From the NCBI GenBank assembly GCA_002842045.1, contig PHBX01000023.1, forward strand, positions 1 through 64,000: a stretch of 64,000 nucleotides of DNA, given 5' to 3'. This DNA is from Chloroflexi bacterium HGW-Chloroflexi-3 (GTDB lineage Bacteria; Chloroflexota; Anaerolineae; Anaerolineales; Anaerolineaceae). The position numbers and the translations under genes were made by a program. Shown piece by piece: positions 1 to 9,194 of the stretch; positions within the stretch are counted from its first letter, which is position 1; the number at the start of each line of letters is the position of its first letter. The notes below the pieces were generated by a model. It worked only from the letters and a program-made list of their open reading frames with translations. It was not told the DNA's origin and did not search any database.

Positions 1-47
1 GTACCAAGATTGCCCAACGTATTCGTCGCCTTGCCCCTTATCTCTAG
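1..47 (+). CDS. rpmI: 50S ribosomal protein L35, C-terminal end (partial)
   Basis: Only the last 14 codons are inside the window. Reading from base 3 gives TKIAQRIRRLAPYL followed by TAG at 45-47, and the RRLAPYL ending is typical of bacterial L35. The gene lies 89 bases upstream of rplT, the usual infC-rpmI-rplT order. The 5' part is cut off by the left edge of the window. The identification rests on this short tail plus the neighbouring rplT. Confidence 0.85.
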   Translation, partial: TKIAQRIRRLAPYL

Positions 48-136
48 GGATAGGCTGTTCGTATTCATGATTAGTGCAACTGTTGGGTGTTAAACTGGTT
101 AATCCCGGCGCCCAGGGGTATGCAAAGGAGTAAAAA

Positions 137-487
137 ATGGCACGTGTGAAAGGTGGCCCGAGAGGGTATCAACGTCACAAAAAAGTTCTGAAAATGACCA
201 AAGGTCAATACGGAACCAGAAGTAAATTGTTCCGCCGCGCAAATGAAGCGATGTTAAAAAGCTTGTGGTATGCATATCGTGATCGCCGTAATCGAAAACG
301 CGATTTGAGAAGATTATGGATTACTCGTATCAATGCTGGCGCACGCTTGAATGGTGTCTCATACAGTCAGTTGATCCACCTGATGCGCAAAGCGAATATC
401 ACCATCAACCGAAAAATGATGGCTGATCTGGCAGTGCGTGATCCAAAAACTTTCAGCGCAATTATTGCAAAAGCAAAAGCAGCTTAA
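137..487 (+). CDS. rplT: 50S ribosomal protein L20
   Basis: L20 binds 23S rRNA early in assembly of the large subunit. The 116-residue product is basic at the N terminus (MARVKGG, then YQRHKKVLK) and has the conserved [20 protein letters not shown] segment in the middle, so it matches the family in length and sequence. A clear Shine-Dalgarno site (AAAGGAG, 124-130) sits six bases before the ATG. It follows rpmI and is closed by a strong terminator at 510-540. No L20-type autoregulatory fold could be recognised in the 89-base gap between rpmI and rplT. Confidence 0.98.
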   Translation: MARVKGGPRGYQRHKKVLKMTKGQYGTRSKLFRRANEAMLKSLWYAYRDRRNRKRDLRRLWITRINAGARLNGVSYSQLIHLMRKANITINRKMMADLAVRDPKTFSAIIAKAKAA

Positions 488-509
488 TACAATCTGATTT
501 AAAACTTAT

Positions 510-540
510 CCGGCAGGTGATTAACCTGCCGGTTTTATTT
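510..540 (+). terminator. Rho-independent terminator after rplT
   Basis: A perfect 9-bp stem (510-518 pairs with 524-532, GC-rich, loop GATTA) is followed by TTTTATTT. It ends the rpmI-rplT transcript 22 bases after the rplT stop. Confidence 0.9.
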
Positions 541-558
541 TCCGGTAAAATTAGGAAG

Positions 559-1341
559 ATGATCACATCCAACCAAAATCCAAAAATCCAGAAAACTCGA
601 GCACTCCTGCAACAATCCAAAGAACGGAAAAATTCTGGTTTATTTGTTGTGGAAGGTGTACGGCTTTTCGAAGAAGCCATGCAGGCAAACTGGGAGATGG
701 ATTTTATTTTGCATAGTGACAATCTTTCTACTCGCGGGTTGGAATTGCTGAATCAGGCAGAGGAACGGAAGGTTGACATTGATGAGATCCCCTTTTCTCT
801 GATGAGAAAGGTTGCTGACACAGAGCATCCGCAAGGGATAATTGCAATTGTTCAACAAAAAAAAGCACTAATTCCCCGCCCCCTAAATTTTGTACTGATC
901 TGTGACTCAATCAGTGATCCAGGCAATTTGGGAACCATATTGCGGTCTGCAAATGCCGCTCAAGTTCAGGCAGTGTTAATTTCACCCAACAGCACAGACC
1001 CTTATTCACCCAAAGTGGTCAGAGCTGGTATGGGAGCACACTTTCACATACCAATCTATCAGGCTGATTGGCAGGAAATTTATGGGATCTGCAGGAATTC
1101 TAAACAACCATTACATACTTATCTTGCCGCTGCCGATGCTGGCTTGAGTTGTTGGGAAGCTGATCTGAAAATACCTTGCGCGATTATTGTTGGAAGTGAA
1201 GCATCAGGACCGGGAAATGATGCACATGAAATGGCGGATACCAAAATCAAAATCCCTATGCCGGGTGAAAGTGAATCTTTAAATGCTGCTGTAGCAGCCA
1301 GTATCTTATTATTTGAAACCGTAAGACAGAGGTCTACATGA
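559..1341 (+). CDS. TrmH/RlmB-type (SpoU) RNA 2'-O-methyltransferase
   Basis: Predicted S-adenosylmethionine-dependent ribose methyltransferase of the SPOUT superfamily acting on rRNA or tRNA. The 260-residue protein has an N-terminal substrate-binding domain (about residues 1-95, including FVVEGVRLFEEA) and the three SpoU motifs: DPGNLGTILRSANAA, IIVGSEASGPG and IPMPGESESLNAAVAASI. The last two form the knotted cofactor site. The open frame extends upstream to a GTG at 517, but that start lies inside the rplT terminator, so the ATG at 559 is preferred; it has a close AGGAAG before it. The stop overlaps the DUF711 start (ATGA), so the two are probably co-translated. The exact target nucleotide cannot be told from the sequence. 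Confidence 0.88.
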   Translation: MITSNQNPKIQKTRALLQQSKERKNSGLFVVEGVRLFEEAMQANWEMDFILHSDNLSTRGLELLNQAEERKVDIDEIPFSLMRKVADTEHPQGIIAIVQQKKALIPRPLNFVLICDSISDPGNLGTILRSANAAQVQAVLISPNSTDPYSPKVVRAGMGAHFHIPIYQADWQEIYGICRNSKQPLHTYLAAADAGLSCWEADLKIPCAIIVGSEASGPGNDAHEMADTKIKIPMPGESESLNAAVAASILLFETVRQRST

Positions 1342-2573
1342 AAATTCGCTCGATTACCAGTTTTTATGATCCAGGAACATTAAAAGCCGATCACACCCTG
1401 GAAGTTTTATCTACTCTGGCAAAAGAATGTAAAAAAACCTGTAGCGCAAATGGATACGAAGTTCAGACGATACGGTTGGCAACCATTCCTTTTTCCCTGA
1501 TAAAGCCTGAAAAAAATGCCGACCAACTGATCACCTTGACGAAGGCAATGGAAACCAAAGCCAAAATAAATGGCTTTGATTATCTCTCCCTGGGACCAGC
1601 ATTAATTGGTCATTCTGAAAGTTATGATGTAATTTCTGATCTTCTTTCGGAGACAGATATCACTTTTTTCAGTGGAGTTATCGCTGATGAGAAAACCGGT
1701 GTAAGCATTAAATCGATCCAACAATGTGCAAAAATAATTTCTCAAAATGCAACATTGGAAGATAATGGATTCGCAAACCTACGGTTCAGTGCCATAGCCA
1801 ATGTAAAACCCTTTGGTCCATTCTTTCCTGGATCCTATCACCAACCAGGGCAACCACCTGCAATCAGTATTGCGATCGAAGGCGCAGATGAGGTTATCCA
1901 TGCATTCAGCAGCGCAAAGAACCTTTTAGAGGCTCGGAAAATACTCGTAGAAAACCTTGAACATCATGCTAATCAATTAGGTCTAATTTACTCGGAATTA
2001 TTAGCAGATCAAAAAGTGGTTTTCCAGGGATTTGATTTTTCAGTTGCACCATTTCCTGAGGATAACTGTTCGCTAGGTGCAGCCATGGAAAGTCTTGGTG
2101 TATCATCGTTAGGAAAGCATGGATCACTGGCTGCTGCTGCATTTCTCACCGATACACTGGATCGCGGAAATTGGGCACGCTGTGGTTTCAATGGTCTCAT
2201 GTTGCCATTATTAGAAGATTCACGGTTGTCACAAAGATCCATCGATCAGACGTTGACCATCAAAGATTTATTGATGTTCTCAGCTGTCTGTGGAACAGGT
2301 TTGGACACCATCCCTATTCCAGGATCAACATCACGTGAGCAAATTGAAGCGCTATTGCTTGACATTGCAGCACTTTCTTCGCGTTTGAAAAAACCTCTGA
2401 CAGCCAGATTGATGCCTATTTCTGGCAAAGAAGCAGGAGATTTGACTAATTTCGATTTTGAATTTTTCTCGAATGGAAGAGTCCTGGCGATTGATGCAAA
2501 TGCGTTAACAGGTTTTTTCAATAATATCAACGAAGAATTTAAATTAAGACCAAGGCAGGTCGAATCAATTTAA
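1338..2573 (+). CDS. DUF711 (UPF0210) family protein
   Basis: The 411-residue product begins MKIRSITSFYDPG, the typical opening of the DUF711/UPF0210 family. The fold is related to glycyl-radical enzymes but the function is unknown. Family-like features include the GVIADEKTGVSI region (about 110-125), a long central part with DFSVAPFPEDNCSLGAAMESLG (about 235-255), and AVCGTGLDTIPIPG (about 318-331). No signal peptide or membrane segment is seen. The ATG overlaps the end of the methyltransferase gene by 4 nt. The stop lies 3 bases from the stop of the convergent gene, leaving no room for a terminator. Confidence 0.85.
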   Translation: MKIRSITSFYDPGTLKADHTLEVLSTLAKECKKTCSANGYEVQTIRLATIPFSLIKPEKNADQLITLTKAMETKAKINGFDYLSLGPALIGHSESYDVISDLLSETDITFFSGVIADEKTGVSIKSIQQCAKIISQNATLEDNGFANLRFSAIANVKPFGPFFPGSYHQPGQPPAISIAIEGADEVIHAFSSAKNLLEARKILVENLEHHANQLGLIYSELLADQKVVFQGFDFSVAPFPEDNCSLGAAMESLGVSSLGKHGSLAAAAFLTDTLDRGNWARCGFNGLMLPLLEDSRLSQRSIDQTLTIKDLLMFSAVCGTGLDTIPIPGSTSREQIEALLLDIAALSSRLKKPLTARLMPISGKEAGDLTNFDFEFFSNGRVLAIDANALTGFFNNINEEFKLRPRQVESI

Positions 2574-2576
2574 TTG

Positions 2577-3308
2577 TCATCGGATTTGTTTAAAATTAAT
2601 GAGAATCAGATTTTTCTGACAATCCTCAAATGTATCGAAATATACGCGGTCAGAAATTGGAATATTTGCCTGATCCAATAATTGAATAGAGAGTTGACCG
2701 GTACTATTCAACGGTGTATCGCCCAGTGTAAACTCAAACCCTGATGGTCCATATGGAGACGATTCAAGTGTCAGGCTGAGTAAATCGACGCGTTTCCCAT
2801 TATAAGTTCCGCGTAACCAGACTCGAACACCCATCACTGGTCTGCCCTGCAAATCAAACACCTGACCAGCAACTCCAATCCAATTACAACCATAATTCGG
2901 CTTGAATAACGTGCTTTCAATGGCATTGATGTCATTCTGTAAAACAAATGCATAATACCCGCTAAAAGGCGTTTCTGTGGGTGCTACCGGCGTTATTTCA
3001 GGTACAGGCGTGCCATTGCTATAGGTTCCCTGTTCCGTTGCAGTAGGCATACGGGTTTCAGTCGGCGCTAATACTAATTCTGAAGTCGCAGTTGGTAGTA
3101 ATTCCAGTGTTGCACTGGGTCGCGGCGGGTTTACTAGCACCAACGCTTCAGGTAGATCATAGGGAGGTAATGGGTTGAAAACTACTTTTGGATTTAAATA
3201 AATGGTTACCTGAAGTACGATGATCACAACGATTAACACCACTATCAATCCAGTAAAAATATTCAAGATCAGATCTAAAATTTTTGTTTTCGATGTTTCT
3301 TGTTGCAA
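2577..3308 (-). CDS. Membrane-anchored protein with Pro/Thr-rich linker and C-terminal beta domain
   Basis: Function not recognised. The 243-residue product has one hydrophobic segment (about residues 14-37), then a linker of about 70 residues rich in Pro, Thr and Glu. The C-terminal half (about 115-243) looks beta-rich, with GQVFDLQGRPVMGVRVWLRG resembling transthyretin/CarboxypepD_reg-like domains. It probably faces outside the cell. The start is a TTG with a good GGAGG six bases before it. An ATG lies five bases upstream but is out of frame and too close to the Shine-Dalgarno site. The 3' end abuts the convergent DUF711 gene. Confidence 0.7.
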   Translation of the reverse strand: MQQETSKTKILDLILNIFTGLIVVLIVVIIVLQVTIYLNPKVVFNPLPPYDLPEALVLVNPPRPSATLELLPTATSELVLAPTETRMPTATEQGTYSNGTPVPEITPVAPTETPFSGYYAFVLQNDINAIESTLFKPNYGCNWIGVAGQVFDLQGRPVMGVRVWLRGTYNGKRVDLLSLTLESSPYGPSGFEFTLGDTPLNSTGQLSIQLLDQANIPISDRVYFDTFEDCQKNLILINFKQIR

Positions 3309-3334
3309 TTCATACCTCCCAATGATTCTGAATC

Positions 3335-4267
3335 TTAATTTTGACTCAAAATAACTGAGCTATTTGCTTTCTGATCCACTAACCAGTCCATTAATGTAAG
3401 TCTTTGTTTCTTAAGAAGTGCATCCTGGGTAAGTTCACGATCTAATTCGCGTTCCATGACCTCAACAATGTGATATCCATAGGTTGATTCAATTACCTGT
3501 GAATATTCTCCAGGTTGTAAGTTAAAAACCACCTCCTCAATTTGAGGGAGCACCAGATAATCTCTTGGGAACCAGCCTAACTCCCCTCCCGCGAGTTGGT
3601 CATATCCCCAGGCATAATAAGTGAAATCAGCTCCATTCTGCAGTTGATTGTAAATGTCATCTGCCAGAGACTTACTGGAGACTAATATTTGCCTGGCGCG
3701 TATTTGTTCTGCCCTTGATGGAACCTGTCCAATGAGATAATCTCTCATCCATACTGCTTCAATTTGTAGCTTATAAAGACGCTCAAAACTTTCTGGTGAA
3801 TAATGATTTTCAAGTAACCATTGTTGAAATTGATTTTCCCCGCCAGATTCAATAACCAGGTTTTCGAATTTCCTGGTGTAGGTATCTTGATCCAAAATAA
3901 ATCCGGTTGCTCTGGCTCCCTGTGCTAATAACAGCGTTTCGATCATTGTCTCAAGAACAATTTCCTTAGCTTGATTCTCATCAATTTCTTTTTCAAGCTT
4001 TGTGGCAGCTTCTACATATCGCTGAACTTCATCTTCAAAGTCACTCAACCAGATTCCTTCATCGTTGATTGTTACTATCATCGGTACTGATGGCGTCGGA
4101 ACAAGAGTAGCTAACTCCTCAGGACCAACAATTGTTTCAGTACTGATTGATATACCAGGATCAGGAGTTAGGTTTTTAGGAGCTAATGGAGTCTGGGTTG
4201 TAGCACAGCCAGTAAGAACCAAAAATGAAACAATGATAAAAAATAATTGCTGAATTGTGATTTTCAT
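3335..4267 (-). CDS. PpiC-type peptidylprolyl isomerase lipoprotein (SurA/PrsA-like)
   Basis: Predicted extracytoplasmic foldase. The 310-residue protein begins with a lipoprotein signal (hydrophobic stretch ending LVLTGC, Cys about residue 20), then a TPDPG-type linker. An N-terminal SurA-like helical region (about 55-190) follows. The parvulin domain (about 190-290) has RARQILVSSKS, GGELGWFPRDYL and STYGYHIVEVMERE. The frame runs 18 codons further upstream, but those residues do not fit a signal peptide, so the ATG at 4267 is chosen. There is no Shine-Dalgarno site; a TATAAT ends 7 bases before the ATG, suggesting a leaderless mRNA. The next gene upstream, groEL, is separated by a terminator. 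Confidence 0.85.
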   Translation of the reverse strand: MKITIQQLFFIIVSFLVLTGCATTQTPLAPKNLTPDPGISISTETIVGPEELATLVPTPSVPMIVTINDEGIWLSDFEDEVQRYVEAATKLEKEIDENQAKEIVLETMIETLLLAQGARATGFILDQDTYTRKFENLVIESGGENQFQQWLLENHYSPESFERLYKLQIEAVWMRDYLIGQVPSRAEQIRARQILVSSKSLADDIYNQLQNGADFTYYAWGYDQLAGGELGWFPRDYLVLPQIEEVVFNLQPGEYSQVIESTYGYHIVEVMERELDRELTQDALLKKQRLTLMDWLVDQKANSSVILSQN

Positions 4268-4274
4268 TTGGTTG

Positions 4275-4280
4275 ATTATA
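4275..4280 (-). promoter_or_regulatory. Candidate -10 element for a leaderless PpiC transcript
   Basis: On the minus strand a perfect TATAAT lies 7 bases before the ATG at 4267, with no Shine-Dalgarno site between them. The matching -35 would fall in the groEL terminator stem and is not consensus. Transcription would start at or next to the ATG. Confidence 0.5.
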
Positions 4281-4284
4281 ATCC

Positions 4285-4319
4285 AAAAAAAAGCAGGTCG
4301 TGGGAAACCCACAACCTGC
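4285..4319 (-). terminator. Rho-independent terminator of groES-groEL
   Basis: On the minus strand a 12-bp stem with one mismatch (4319-4308 with 4304-4293, loop TTT) is followed by eight T. It sits 20 bases after the groEL stop. Confidence 0.9.
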
Positions 4320-4339
4320 AATTTTGTAATTAATTTGGT

Positions 4340-5974
4340 TTAGTATTCCGGCATCGGTGGTCCAGCAGGAGCTTTATTCTCTTCTGGAACATCAGTTATC
4401 AAAGCTTCAGTAGTCAGGATCATGGCTGCGATGGAAGCAGCATTTTCCAGGGCACCGCGGGTCACCTTTGCGGGATCAATTACGCCACATTTGACCATAT
4501 CGCCATACTCGCTTGTGAGAACATCGTAACCAATCTGCATATTATTGCCATCTTTTTGTGCTTTGCGTACATTTTCAATGATGACAGAACCTTCTTTACC
4601 AGCATTCTCAGTGATCCTGCGCATTGGAACTTCCAATGCTTTTCGGACAATATTGACACCAGTTTGCTCGTCATCATATTGCATTTTCAAACCATCCAGT
4701 ACATGGATTGCATTGATCAATGCAACACCACCACCAGGGACGATACCTTCTTCTACTGCTGCGCGTGTTGCTGAAAGAGCATCTTCAACACGATGTTTCT
4801 TTTCTTTCAATTCTGTTTCGGTTGCAGCACCAACACGGATGATTGCAACTCCACCAGCCAATTTGGCCAGGCGTTCCTGCAGTTTTTCGCGATCATAATC
4901 ACTGGTAGTTTTGTCAATTTCAACTTTGATCTGATCAATACGACCTTTGATCGCAGCTTCATCGCCTTTGCCACCTACGATTGTGGTATTGTCTTTATCA
5001 GCAACCACTTTTTCAGCGCGACCGAGGTCAGATACTGTTGTAGTTTCTAATTTGCGGCCAGTTTCTTCTGAAATTACCTGAGCACCTGTGAGGGTTGCAA
5101 TATCCTGCAACATCGCTTTTCGGCGATCACCAAATCCAGGAGCTTTTACAGCCAGGACATTGATCATGCCACGGATTTTGTTGAGAACCAGGGTTGCCAG
5201 TGCTTCGCCATCAATGTCTTCAGAAATGATTACCAGATCACGTTTTCCAACCTGAACCATTTTCTCGAGTACAGGAACGATATCTGCTGCTGCAGAAATC
5301 TTCTTGTCATGGATCAGAATATAAGGATCGCTGATGACTGCTTCCATGTGTTCTGCATCAGTTACGAAATAAGGTGAAATATATCCGCGGTCAAATTGCA
5401 TACCTTCAACATATTCCTGTTCGAATTCCAAACCTTTGGACTCTTCAACTGTAATCACGCCATCTTTTCCAACTTTATCCATTACATCAGCGATTAATTC
5501 ACCGATGGAACGATCCTGAGCGGAAATTGTTGCAACGTTGGCGATTTCATTCTTTTCACGAATTTCAATTGCCTGTGATTTGATTTCATCGGCAACCATT
5601 TTGGCGGCTGCTTCAATACCACGTTTGAGTAGCATTGGGTTAGCGCCAGCTGCCAGGGTTTTTAAACCTTCTGTTACGATTGCGTGTGCAAGAACGGTTG
5701 ACGTGGTAGTACCATCACCGGCTATATCATTTGTTTTTGTGGCTGCTTCTTTGAGCAGTTGGGCACCCATATTTTCAAATGGGTCTTCTAATTCGATTTC
5801 TTTTGCTACGGTCACGCCATCATGCGTGATGGTTGGTGATCCAAATTTGCGGTCCAAGGCCACATTACGGCCTTTTGGTCCTAAGGTTGTTGCAACAGCA
5901 TTTGCAACTACATCAATTCCATTGCGTAATTTGCGTCGTGCTTCTTCTCCAAAAACCAATTGTTTTGCTGCCAT
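4340..5974 (-). CDS. groL: Chaperonin GroEL (60 kDa, Hsp60)
   Basis: ATP-dependent double-ring cytosolic chaperonin. The 544-residue length is normal. Visible family features are the N-terminal [24 protein letters not shown], the nucleotide site DGVTVAKEI and [15 protein letters not shown], the apical-domain [15 protein letters not shown], and [10 protein letters not shown] near the C terminus. The tail ends [10 protein letters not shown] and lacks the usual Gly-Gly-Met repeats. The Shine-Dalgarno site AGGAG lies just before the ATG. It is 27 bases downstream of groES and is followed by a strong terminator. Confidence 0.99.
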   Translation of the reverse strand: MAAKQLVFGEEARRKLRNGIDVVANAVATTLGPKGRNVALDRKFGSPTITHDGVTVAKEIELEDPFENMGAQLLKEAATKTNDIAGDGTTTSTVLAHAIVTEGLKTLAAGANPMLLKRGIEAAAKMVADEIKSQAIEIREKNEIANVATISAQDRSIGELIADVMDKVGKDGVITVEESKGLEFEQEYVEGMQFDRGYISPYFVTDAEHMEAVISDPYILIHDKKISAAADIVPVLEKMVQVGKRDLVIISEDIDGEALATLVLNKIRGMINVLAVKAPGFGDRRKAMLQDIATLTGAQVISEETGRKLETTTVSDLGRAEKVVADKDNTTIVGGKGDEAAIKGRIDQIKVEIDKTTSDYDREKLQERLAKLAGGVAIIRVGAATETELKEKKHRVEDALSATRAAVEEGIVPGGGVALINAIHVLDGLKMQYDDEQTGVNIVRKALEVPMRRITENAGKEGSVIIENVRKAQKDGNNMQIGYDVLTSEYGDMVKCGVIDPAKVTRGALENAASIAAMILTTEALITDVPEENKAPAGPPMPEY

Positions 5975-6001
5975 ATTTTTATACTCCTGTTATTAATTCA
6001 A

Positions 6002-6292
6002 TTACTCTTCAACAATTGCTAAAAGATCGCTTTCCCGTAAGATGAGCAATTTTTTACCATCTACTTTAATCTCGGTTCCAGCATATTTTGCAAACAAGAC
6101 GACATCACCTTCAACAACATCCATCTTAATGCGATCGCCATCTTCATCACGGTCACCAGGACCTACAGACAAAACTTTCCCCTTCTGGGGTTTTTCTTTT
6201 GCGGTTTCCGGTAGAACGATGCCGCCAGCGGTAACTTCTTCAGCTTCGATCGGTTCGACCAATATCCGACTACCTAATGGTTTTAATTTCAT
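6002..6292 (-). CDS. groS: Co-chaperonin GroES (10 kDa)
   Basis: Heptameric lid of GroEL. The 96-residue protein has [14 protein letters not shown], the mobile loop [19 protein letters not shown], the roof segment GPGDRDEDG, and [23 protein letters not shown]. The frame is open further upstream, but only the ATG at 6292 gives the standard GroES N terminus, and it has a GAGGAAG Shine-Dalgarno site. It is the first gene of the groES-groEL operon. A half-CIRCE sequence lies 45 bases upstream. Confidence 0.98.
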   Translation of the reverse strand: MKLKPLGSRILVEPIEAEEVTAGGIVLPETAKEKPQKGKVLSVGPGDRDEDGDRIKMDVVEGDVVLFAKYAGTEIKVDGKKLLILRESDLLAIVEE

Positions 6293-6336
6293 GTGTACTT
6301 CCTCCTGCTTTTGCACAAAGGTAAAATTTTGGATTT

Positions 6337-6353
6337 TTAGCACTCTCGTGCAA
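6337..6353 (-). promoter_or_regulatory. Half-CIRCE-like element and possible -35 of groESL
   Basis: The nonamer TTAGCACTC (6337-6345 plus; GAGTGCTAA minus) is identical to one arm of the HrcA-binding CIRCE element. The second arm at the standard nine-base spacing is not conserved. On the minus strand TTGCAC (6353-6348) could be the -35, putting the half-site in the promoter spacer. Heat-shock control by HrcA is therefore possible but not shown. Confidence 0.4.
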
Positions 6354-6366
6354 CCAGAGAAAGTAA

Positions 6367-7716
6367 TTAACGAGTAATGCCATAGGAGGCACAAATCTCC
6401 TCGCTGGTATTTACAATGCTCATCACACCATCATTATTTATAAAATTTTTCCGAATGGTATCAAAGACCACTAATGCACGTTCACAATATCCCGTTCCAG
6501 CCCGATGCATCGCAGCCAGAACCGAACCATATGAGTAGTAATAAACAACGGTACTTTCAGTCAAAGGTAGACCCACGATATCATAAGGAGGCACTTCCTC
6601 TTCAGGTGTATCCTCGGAACATTCCTGCCGGACAATACAACTTTCTAAGGCAGTGCATCCGTCGATAGCACAGGCAAAAGCAGGAATTGAACCCTCATAA
6701 TTTCGTGAGCGAAAATAAACCAACCCTAATTGAGAATATACATATGGGTCTTCAGGGGTAATCTCTAAAGCACGCATGACATTTCTGGCAGCAATAAAAA
6801 ACTCACCTATTTGACTGTACGTTCTGGCAATACCCAGATATGGAATAGGGTCTGCCACTTTATTTTGTTCATTGATCTTTGCTGCCAGGGCAAAATACTC
6901 CAAGGCATTATCATACTGTTTCAACTCGCGATAATTTACCCCAATGGATAAGTGTATGAAAGTCAAATTTGGATTAATTTCTGCTGCTTTTTTGTATGCC
7001 TCGATTGCTTCACCATAACGACCTCCCTGCGATTCAAGAACAAAGCCATAAACCCGATAAGCATCGAATGAGGTGCTATCCATCGCTACTGCTCGTTCCG
7101 CAAAATCCAGGGCATCGCTATATCGCAATTGGCGCATATAAATTTCAGCCCGAAAAGCTACGGCTAATACATTATTGCTATCCAATTGTAATGCTCTCGC
7201 AGAGGCCTGTTCAGCGTTAAAAACATAATCCTCCGCTTCATTACCAGAATAGGCAGGGTTTGAGTACCAGTCATAGGTGAGAGAAAGGATAGCAGAGGCA
7301 GTGCTATCTTCCGGATTCAATTCAACCGCTTTTTCAGCCGATTGTATTGCTTCTTCCAGACGTTGCTTTTTCTGGGCGTCGGTTGTGAGTAAGTTCGAGG
7401 AATAGGTTTGAATACGCGCTAATTCAGCCCAGATTGTTGAATTGTTGGGTTCAATCTCAACAGCTTTGCGGTAAGCTTCTACAGCTGCCGGGATATTTCC
7501 AGCCTGAAATTGTGTTTCACCTTCCAAAGCATAAGAATTAGCAGTTCTGGTGGGTGTTGGTGTCGGAAGGAATGGTTTTTCAATATTGCCAGCATTTACT
7601 TCTCTTAAGACAAAAGCTGCAATTAATATAAACAACAATAAAAAATAGATCCGAATTGGATTATTATTTTTCTGTGATCTAAATAGATGATTATCATCCG
7701 GGAGTCGTATTCCCAT
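6367..7716 (-). CDS. Membrane-anchored TPR-repeat protein (paralogue 1)
   Basis: The 449-residue protein has an N-terminal membrane anchor (about residues 20-37), a short PTPTPTRT linker, then at least seven tetratricopeptide repeats such as [38 protein letters not shown] and [20 protein letters not shown]. TPRs scaffold protein-protein contacts; the partner is unknown. The C-terminal part (about 340-449) contains several Cys ([20 protein letters not shown]) not seen in its neighbour and may be disulfide-linked outside the cell. The neighbour at 7756-8979 has the same anchor, linker and repeat design, so the pair looks like a tandem duplication. GAAGGG before the ATG is the ribosome site. Confidence 0.75.
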   Translation of the reverse strand: MGIRLPDDNHLFRSQKNNNPIRIYFLLLFILIAAFVLREVNAGNIEKPFLPTPTPTRTANSYALEGETQFQAGNIPAAVEAYRKAVEIEPNNSTIWAELARIQTYSSNLLTTDAQKKQRLEEAIQSAEKAVELNPEDSTASAILSLTYDWYSNPAYSGNEAEDYVFNAEQASARALQLDSNNVLAVAFRAEIYMRQLRYSDALDFAERAVAMDSTSFDAYRVYGFVLESQGGRYGEAIEAYKKAAEINPNLTFIHLSIGVNYRELKQYDNALEYFALAAKINEQNKVADPIPYLGIARTYSQIGEFFIAARNVMRALEITPEDPYVYSQLGLVYFRSRNYEGSIPAFACAIDGCTALESCIVRQECSEDTPEEEVPPYDIVGLPLTESTVVYYYSYGSVLAAMHRAGTGYCERALVVFDTIRKNFINNDGVMSIVNTSEEICASYGITR

Positions 7717-7755
7717 TAATCAACCCTTCAAAACCAGATTTGTAAAATCTGATTA

Positions 7756-8979
7756 TTATTCTTCACTAACTCCAGTGCAGATATCAACAATTACACCCGC
7801 ATTGTAAACTGTTATTTCATCTCCCCCAACATTTTTTAACAACGCTTCAGAAATTTGTAAGGCTTCTGAACATTCATCAACACGAGAGAGAGCCAAACCA
7901 TAAACCTGGTAATATTGGGAAATTATTCCATAATCCAAAGGAAGTGCTTCGATAGTTGTTCCAGCATCTGATGTTCCTCCTCGAATAACCAATCGCAACA
8001 TTGTTATCGCATTGGGATAGTTAAAATTACGATAAAACAATACACCTAGATTGCCGTAATAGTACGGGTTTGTTGGATCATCAACAATCGCCTTTTCTGC
8101 GTATTGGATAGCAGTTGCATATGAACCTATGGTTTGATAGACTCTTGAAAGATAAACGTCAGGTAATGGATCAGACGGATTAAGTAAATCTGCTTCCCTG
8201 AAAGCCTCAACAGCTAAATCATACTCTGCAACATCTGGATAATAATAAACCCTTCCCATACGCATGAATAATTCCGGAATATATTTATTAATGGAAATTG
8301 CAGCTGCATATTCCTGCACAGCTTCGCCATAACTTCCCACTAATTCCTGAACATATCCTCTGGCTCGACGTGTTTCAAGAGAATTCGGACTCAAATCTCT
8401 GGCTTTTTGAGAATTTGATATGGCATTATCAATCACACCAACAGCAGCGGTGTCCGATTCATACAGCAGTCCATATACTTCTGCAATGTAGGCATAAGGA
8501 ACATGATTATTAGGATCCAACTCGATTGCGCGTTTGAGGGATGCCGTTCCATTCAAATAATCACCTGACAATCCCTGTGCCCAACCACGTAAAGCGTAAG
8601 CCATTGCATTATTTTCATTAATCAATAAGGCATTACTTGCCTGTTCCAAAGCCTCATCGTATCGACCTAAATAAATGAGTAGGCGAGCCAATGAAATATA
8701 GTTCCCTGTGTTTGTAGAATCAGCCAGAATTGCCTGCCGGTATACTTCAATCGCCTGGGACAATTTGCCTTCATTTTCCAATGTCTGAGCATCGGTTACA
8801 AAGGATTCTGGAGCTCGGGTTGGTGTTGGTGTAGGAATAAAGAGGGGTGGAACGTCCGCAATGACGACCTGATTTACATAAATTCCGACACCTATCAAAA
8901 CGACTAATAGAAGAATCCTGATTGGATTTCCACGGCGCTTGTGCTTATTTATATTTAATCTTTTGTTGCTTAGATACAT
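7756..8979 (-). CDS. Membrane-anchored TPR-repeat protein (paralogue 2)
   Basis: The 407-residue product has the same design as the next gene: basic N terminus, NPIRILLLVV anchor (about 18-36), PTPTPTRA linker, then TPR units including AIEVYRQAILADSTNTGNYI, ALEQASNALLINENNAMAYA, AVEAFREADLLNPSDPLPDV and AIQYAEKAIVDDPTNPYYYG. Its function is unknown; exposure on the outer face of the membrane is inferred from the anchor. It is the first gene of the pair. A promoter at 8986-9015 places the start of transcription at or very near the ATG, and no Shine-Dalgarno site is visible. It is divergent from trmD. Confidence 0.75.
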   Translation of the reverse strand: MYLSNKRLNINKHKRRGNPIRILLLVVLIGVGIYVNQVVIADVPPLFIPTPTPTRAPESFVTDAQTLENEGKLSQAIEVYRQAILADSTNTGNYISLARLLIYLGRYDEALEQASNALLINENNAMAYALRGWAQGLSGDYLNGTASLKRAIELDPNNHVPYAYIAEVYGLLYESDTAAVGVIDNAISNSQKARDLSPNSLETRRARGYVQELVGSYGEAVQEYAAAISINKYIPELFMRMGRVYYYPDVAEYDLAVEAFREADLLNPSDPLPDVYLSRVYQTIGSYATAIQYAEKAIVDDPTNPYYYGNLGVLFYRNFNYPNAITMLRLVIRGGTSDAGTTIEALPLDYGIISQYYQVYGLALSRVDECSEALQISEALLKNVGGDEITVYNAGVIVDICTGVSEE

Positions 8980-8985
8980 ATTATT

Positions 8986-9015
8986 ATCTTACCATTATCG
9001 TTTTTTCTTCGTCAA
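8986..9015 (-). promoter_or_regulatory. Promoter of the TPR gene pair, probably leaderless
   Basis: On the minus strand TTGACG (9015-9010), an 18-base spacer and TAAGAT (8991-8986) precede the ATG at 8979 by only 6 bases. There is no Shine-Dalgarno site in the gap. Confidence 0.6.
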
Positions 9016-9165
9016 GATGCTTTGAATGGATTTTCTTCCATATTAAGGAAATTATTAATCATAAGAATACTTCAATTGATTTTAGTCATTAGAACTATAA
9101 TCAGGTTCGCTCTACACAAATCAAAACCTTTGTAATTAATTACAACAACACTGGGCAATATTTAC

Positions 9166-9194
9166 TTGCTATTCAATAATCCTCAGGCTAAAAT
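9166..9194 (+). promoter_or_regulatory. Promoter of trmD, probably leaderless
   Basis: TTGCTA (9166-9171), 17 bases and TAAAAT (9189-9194) end 6 bases before the trmD ATG at 9201, so transcription should begin at about the A of the start codon. No Shine-Dalgarno site lies before the ATG. Confidence 0.55.

Noticed and set aside
517..558. GTG at 517 as the methyltransferase start
   Set aside because: It lies inside the rplT terminator stem; the ATG at 559 gives a normal family N terminus.
4545..5996. Long plus-strand ORFs opposite groEL (117, 85 and 152 codons)
   Set aside because: They are antisense shadows of a highly conserved gene and have no ribosome sites or recognisable products.
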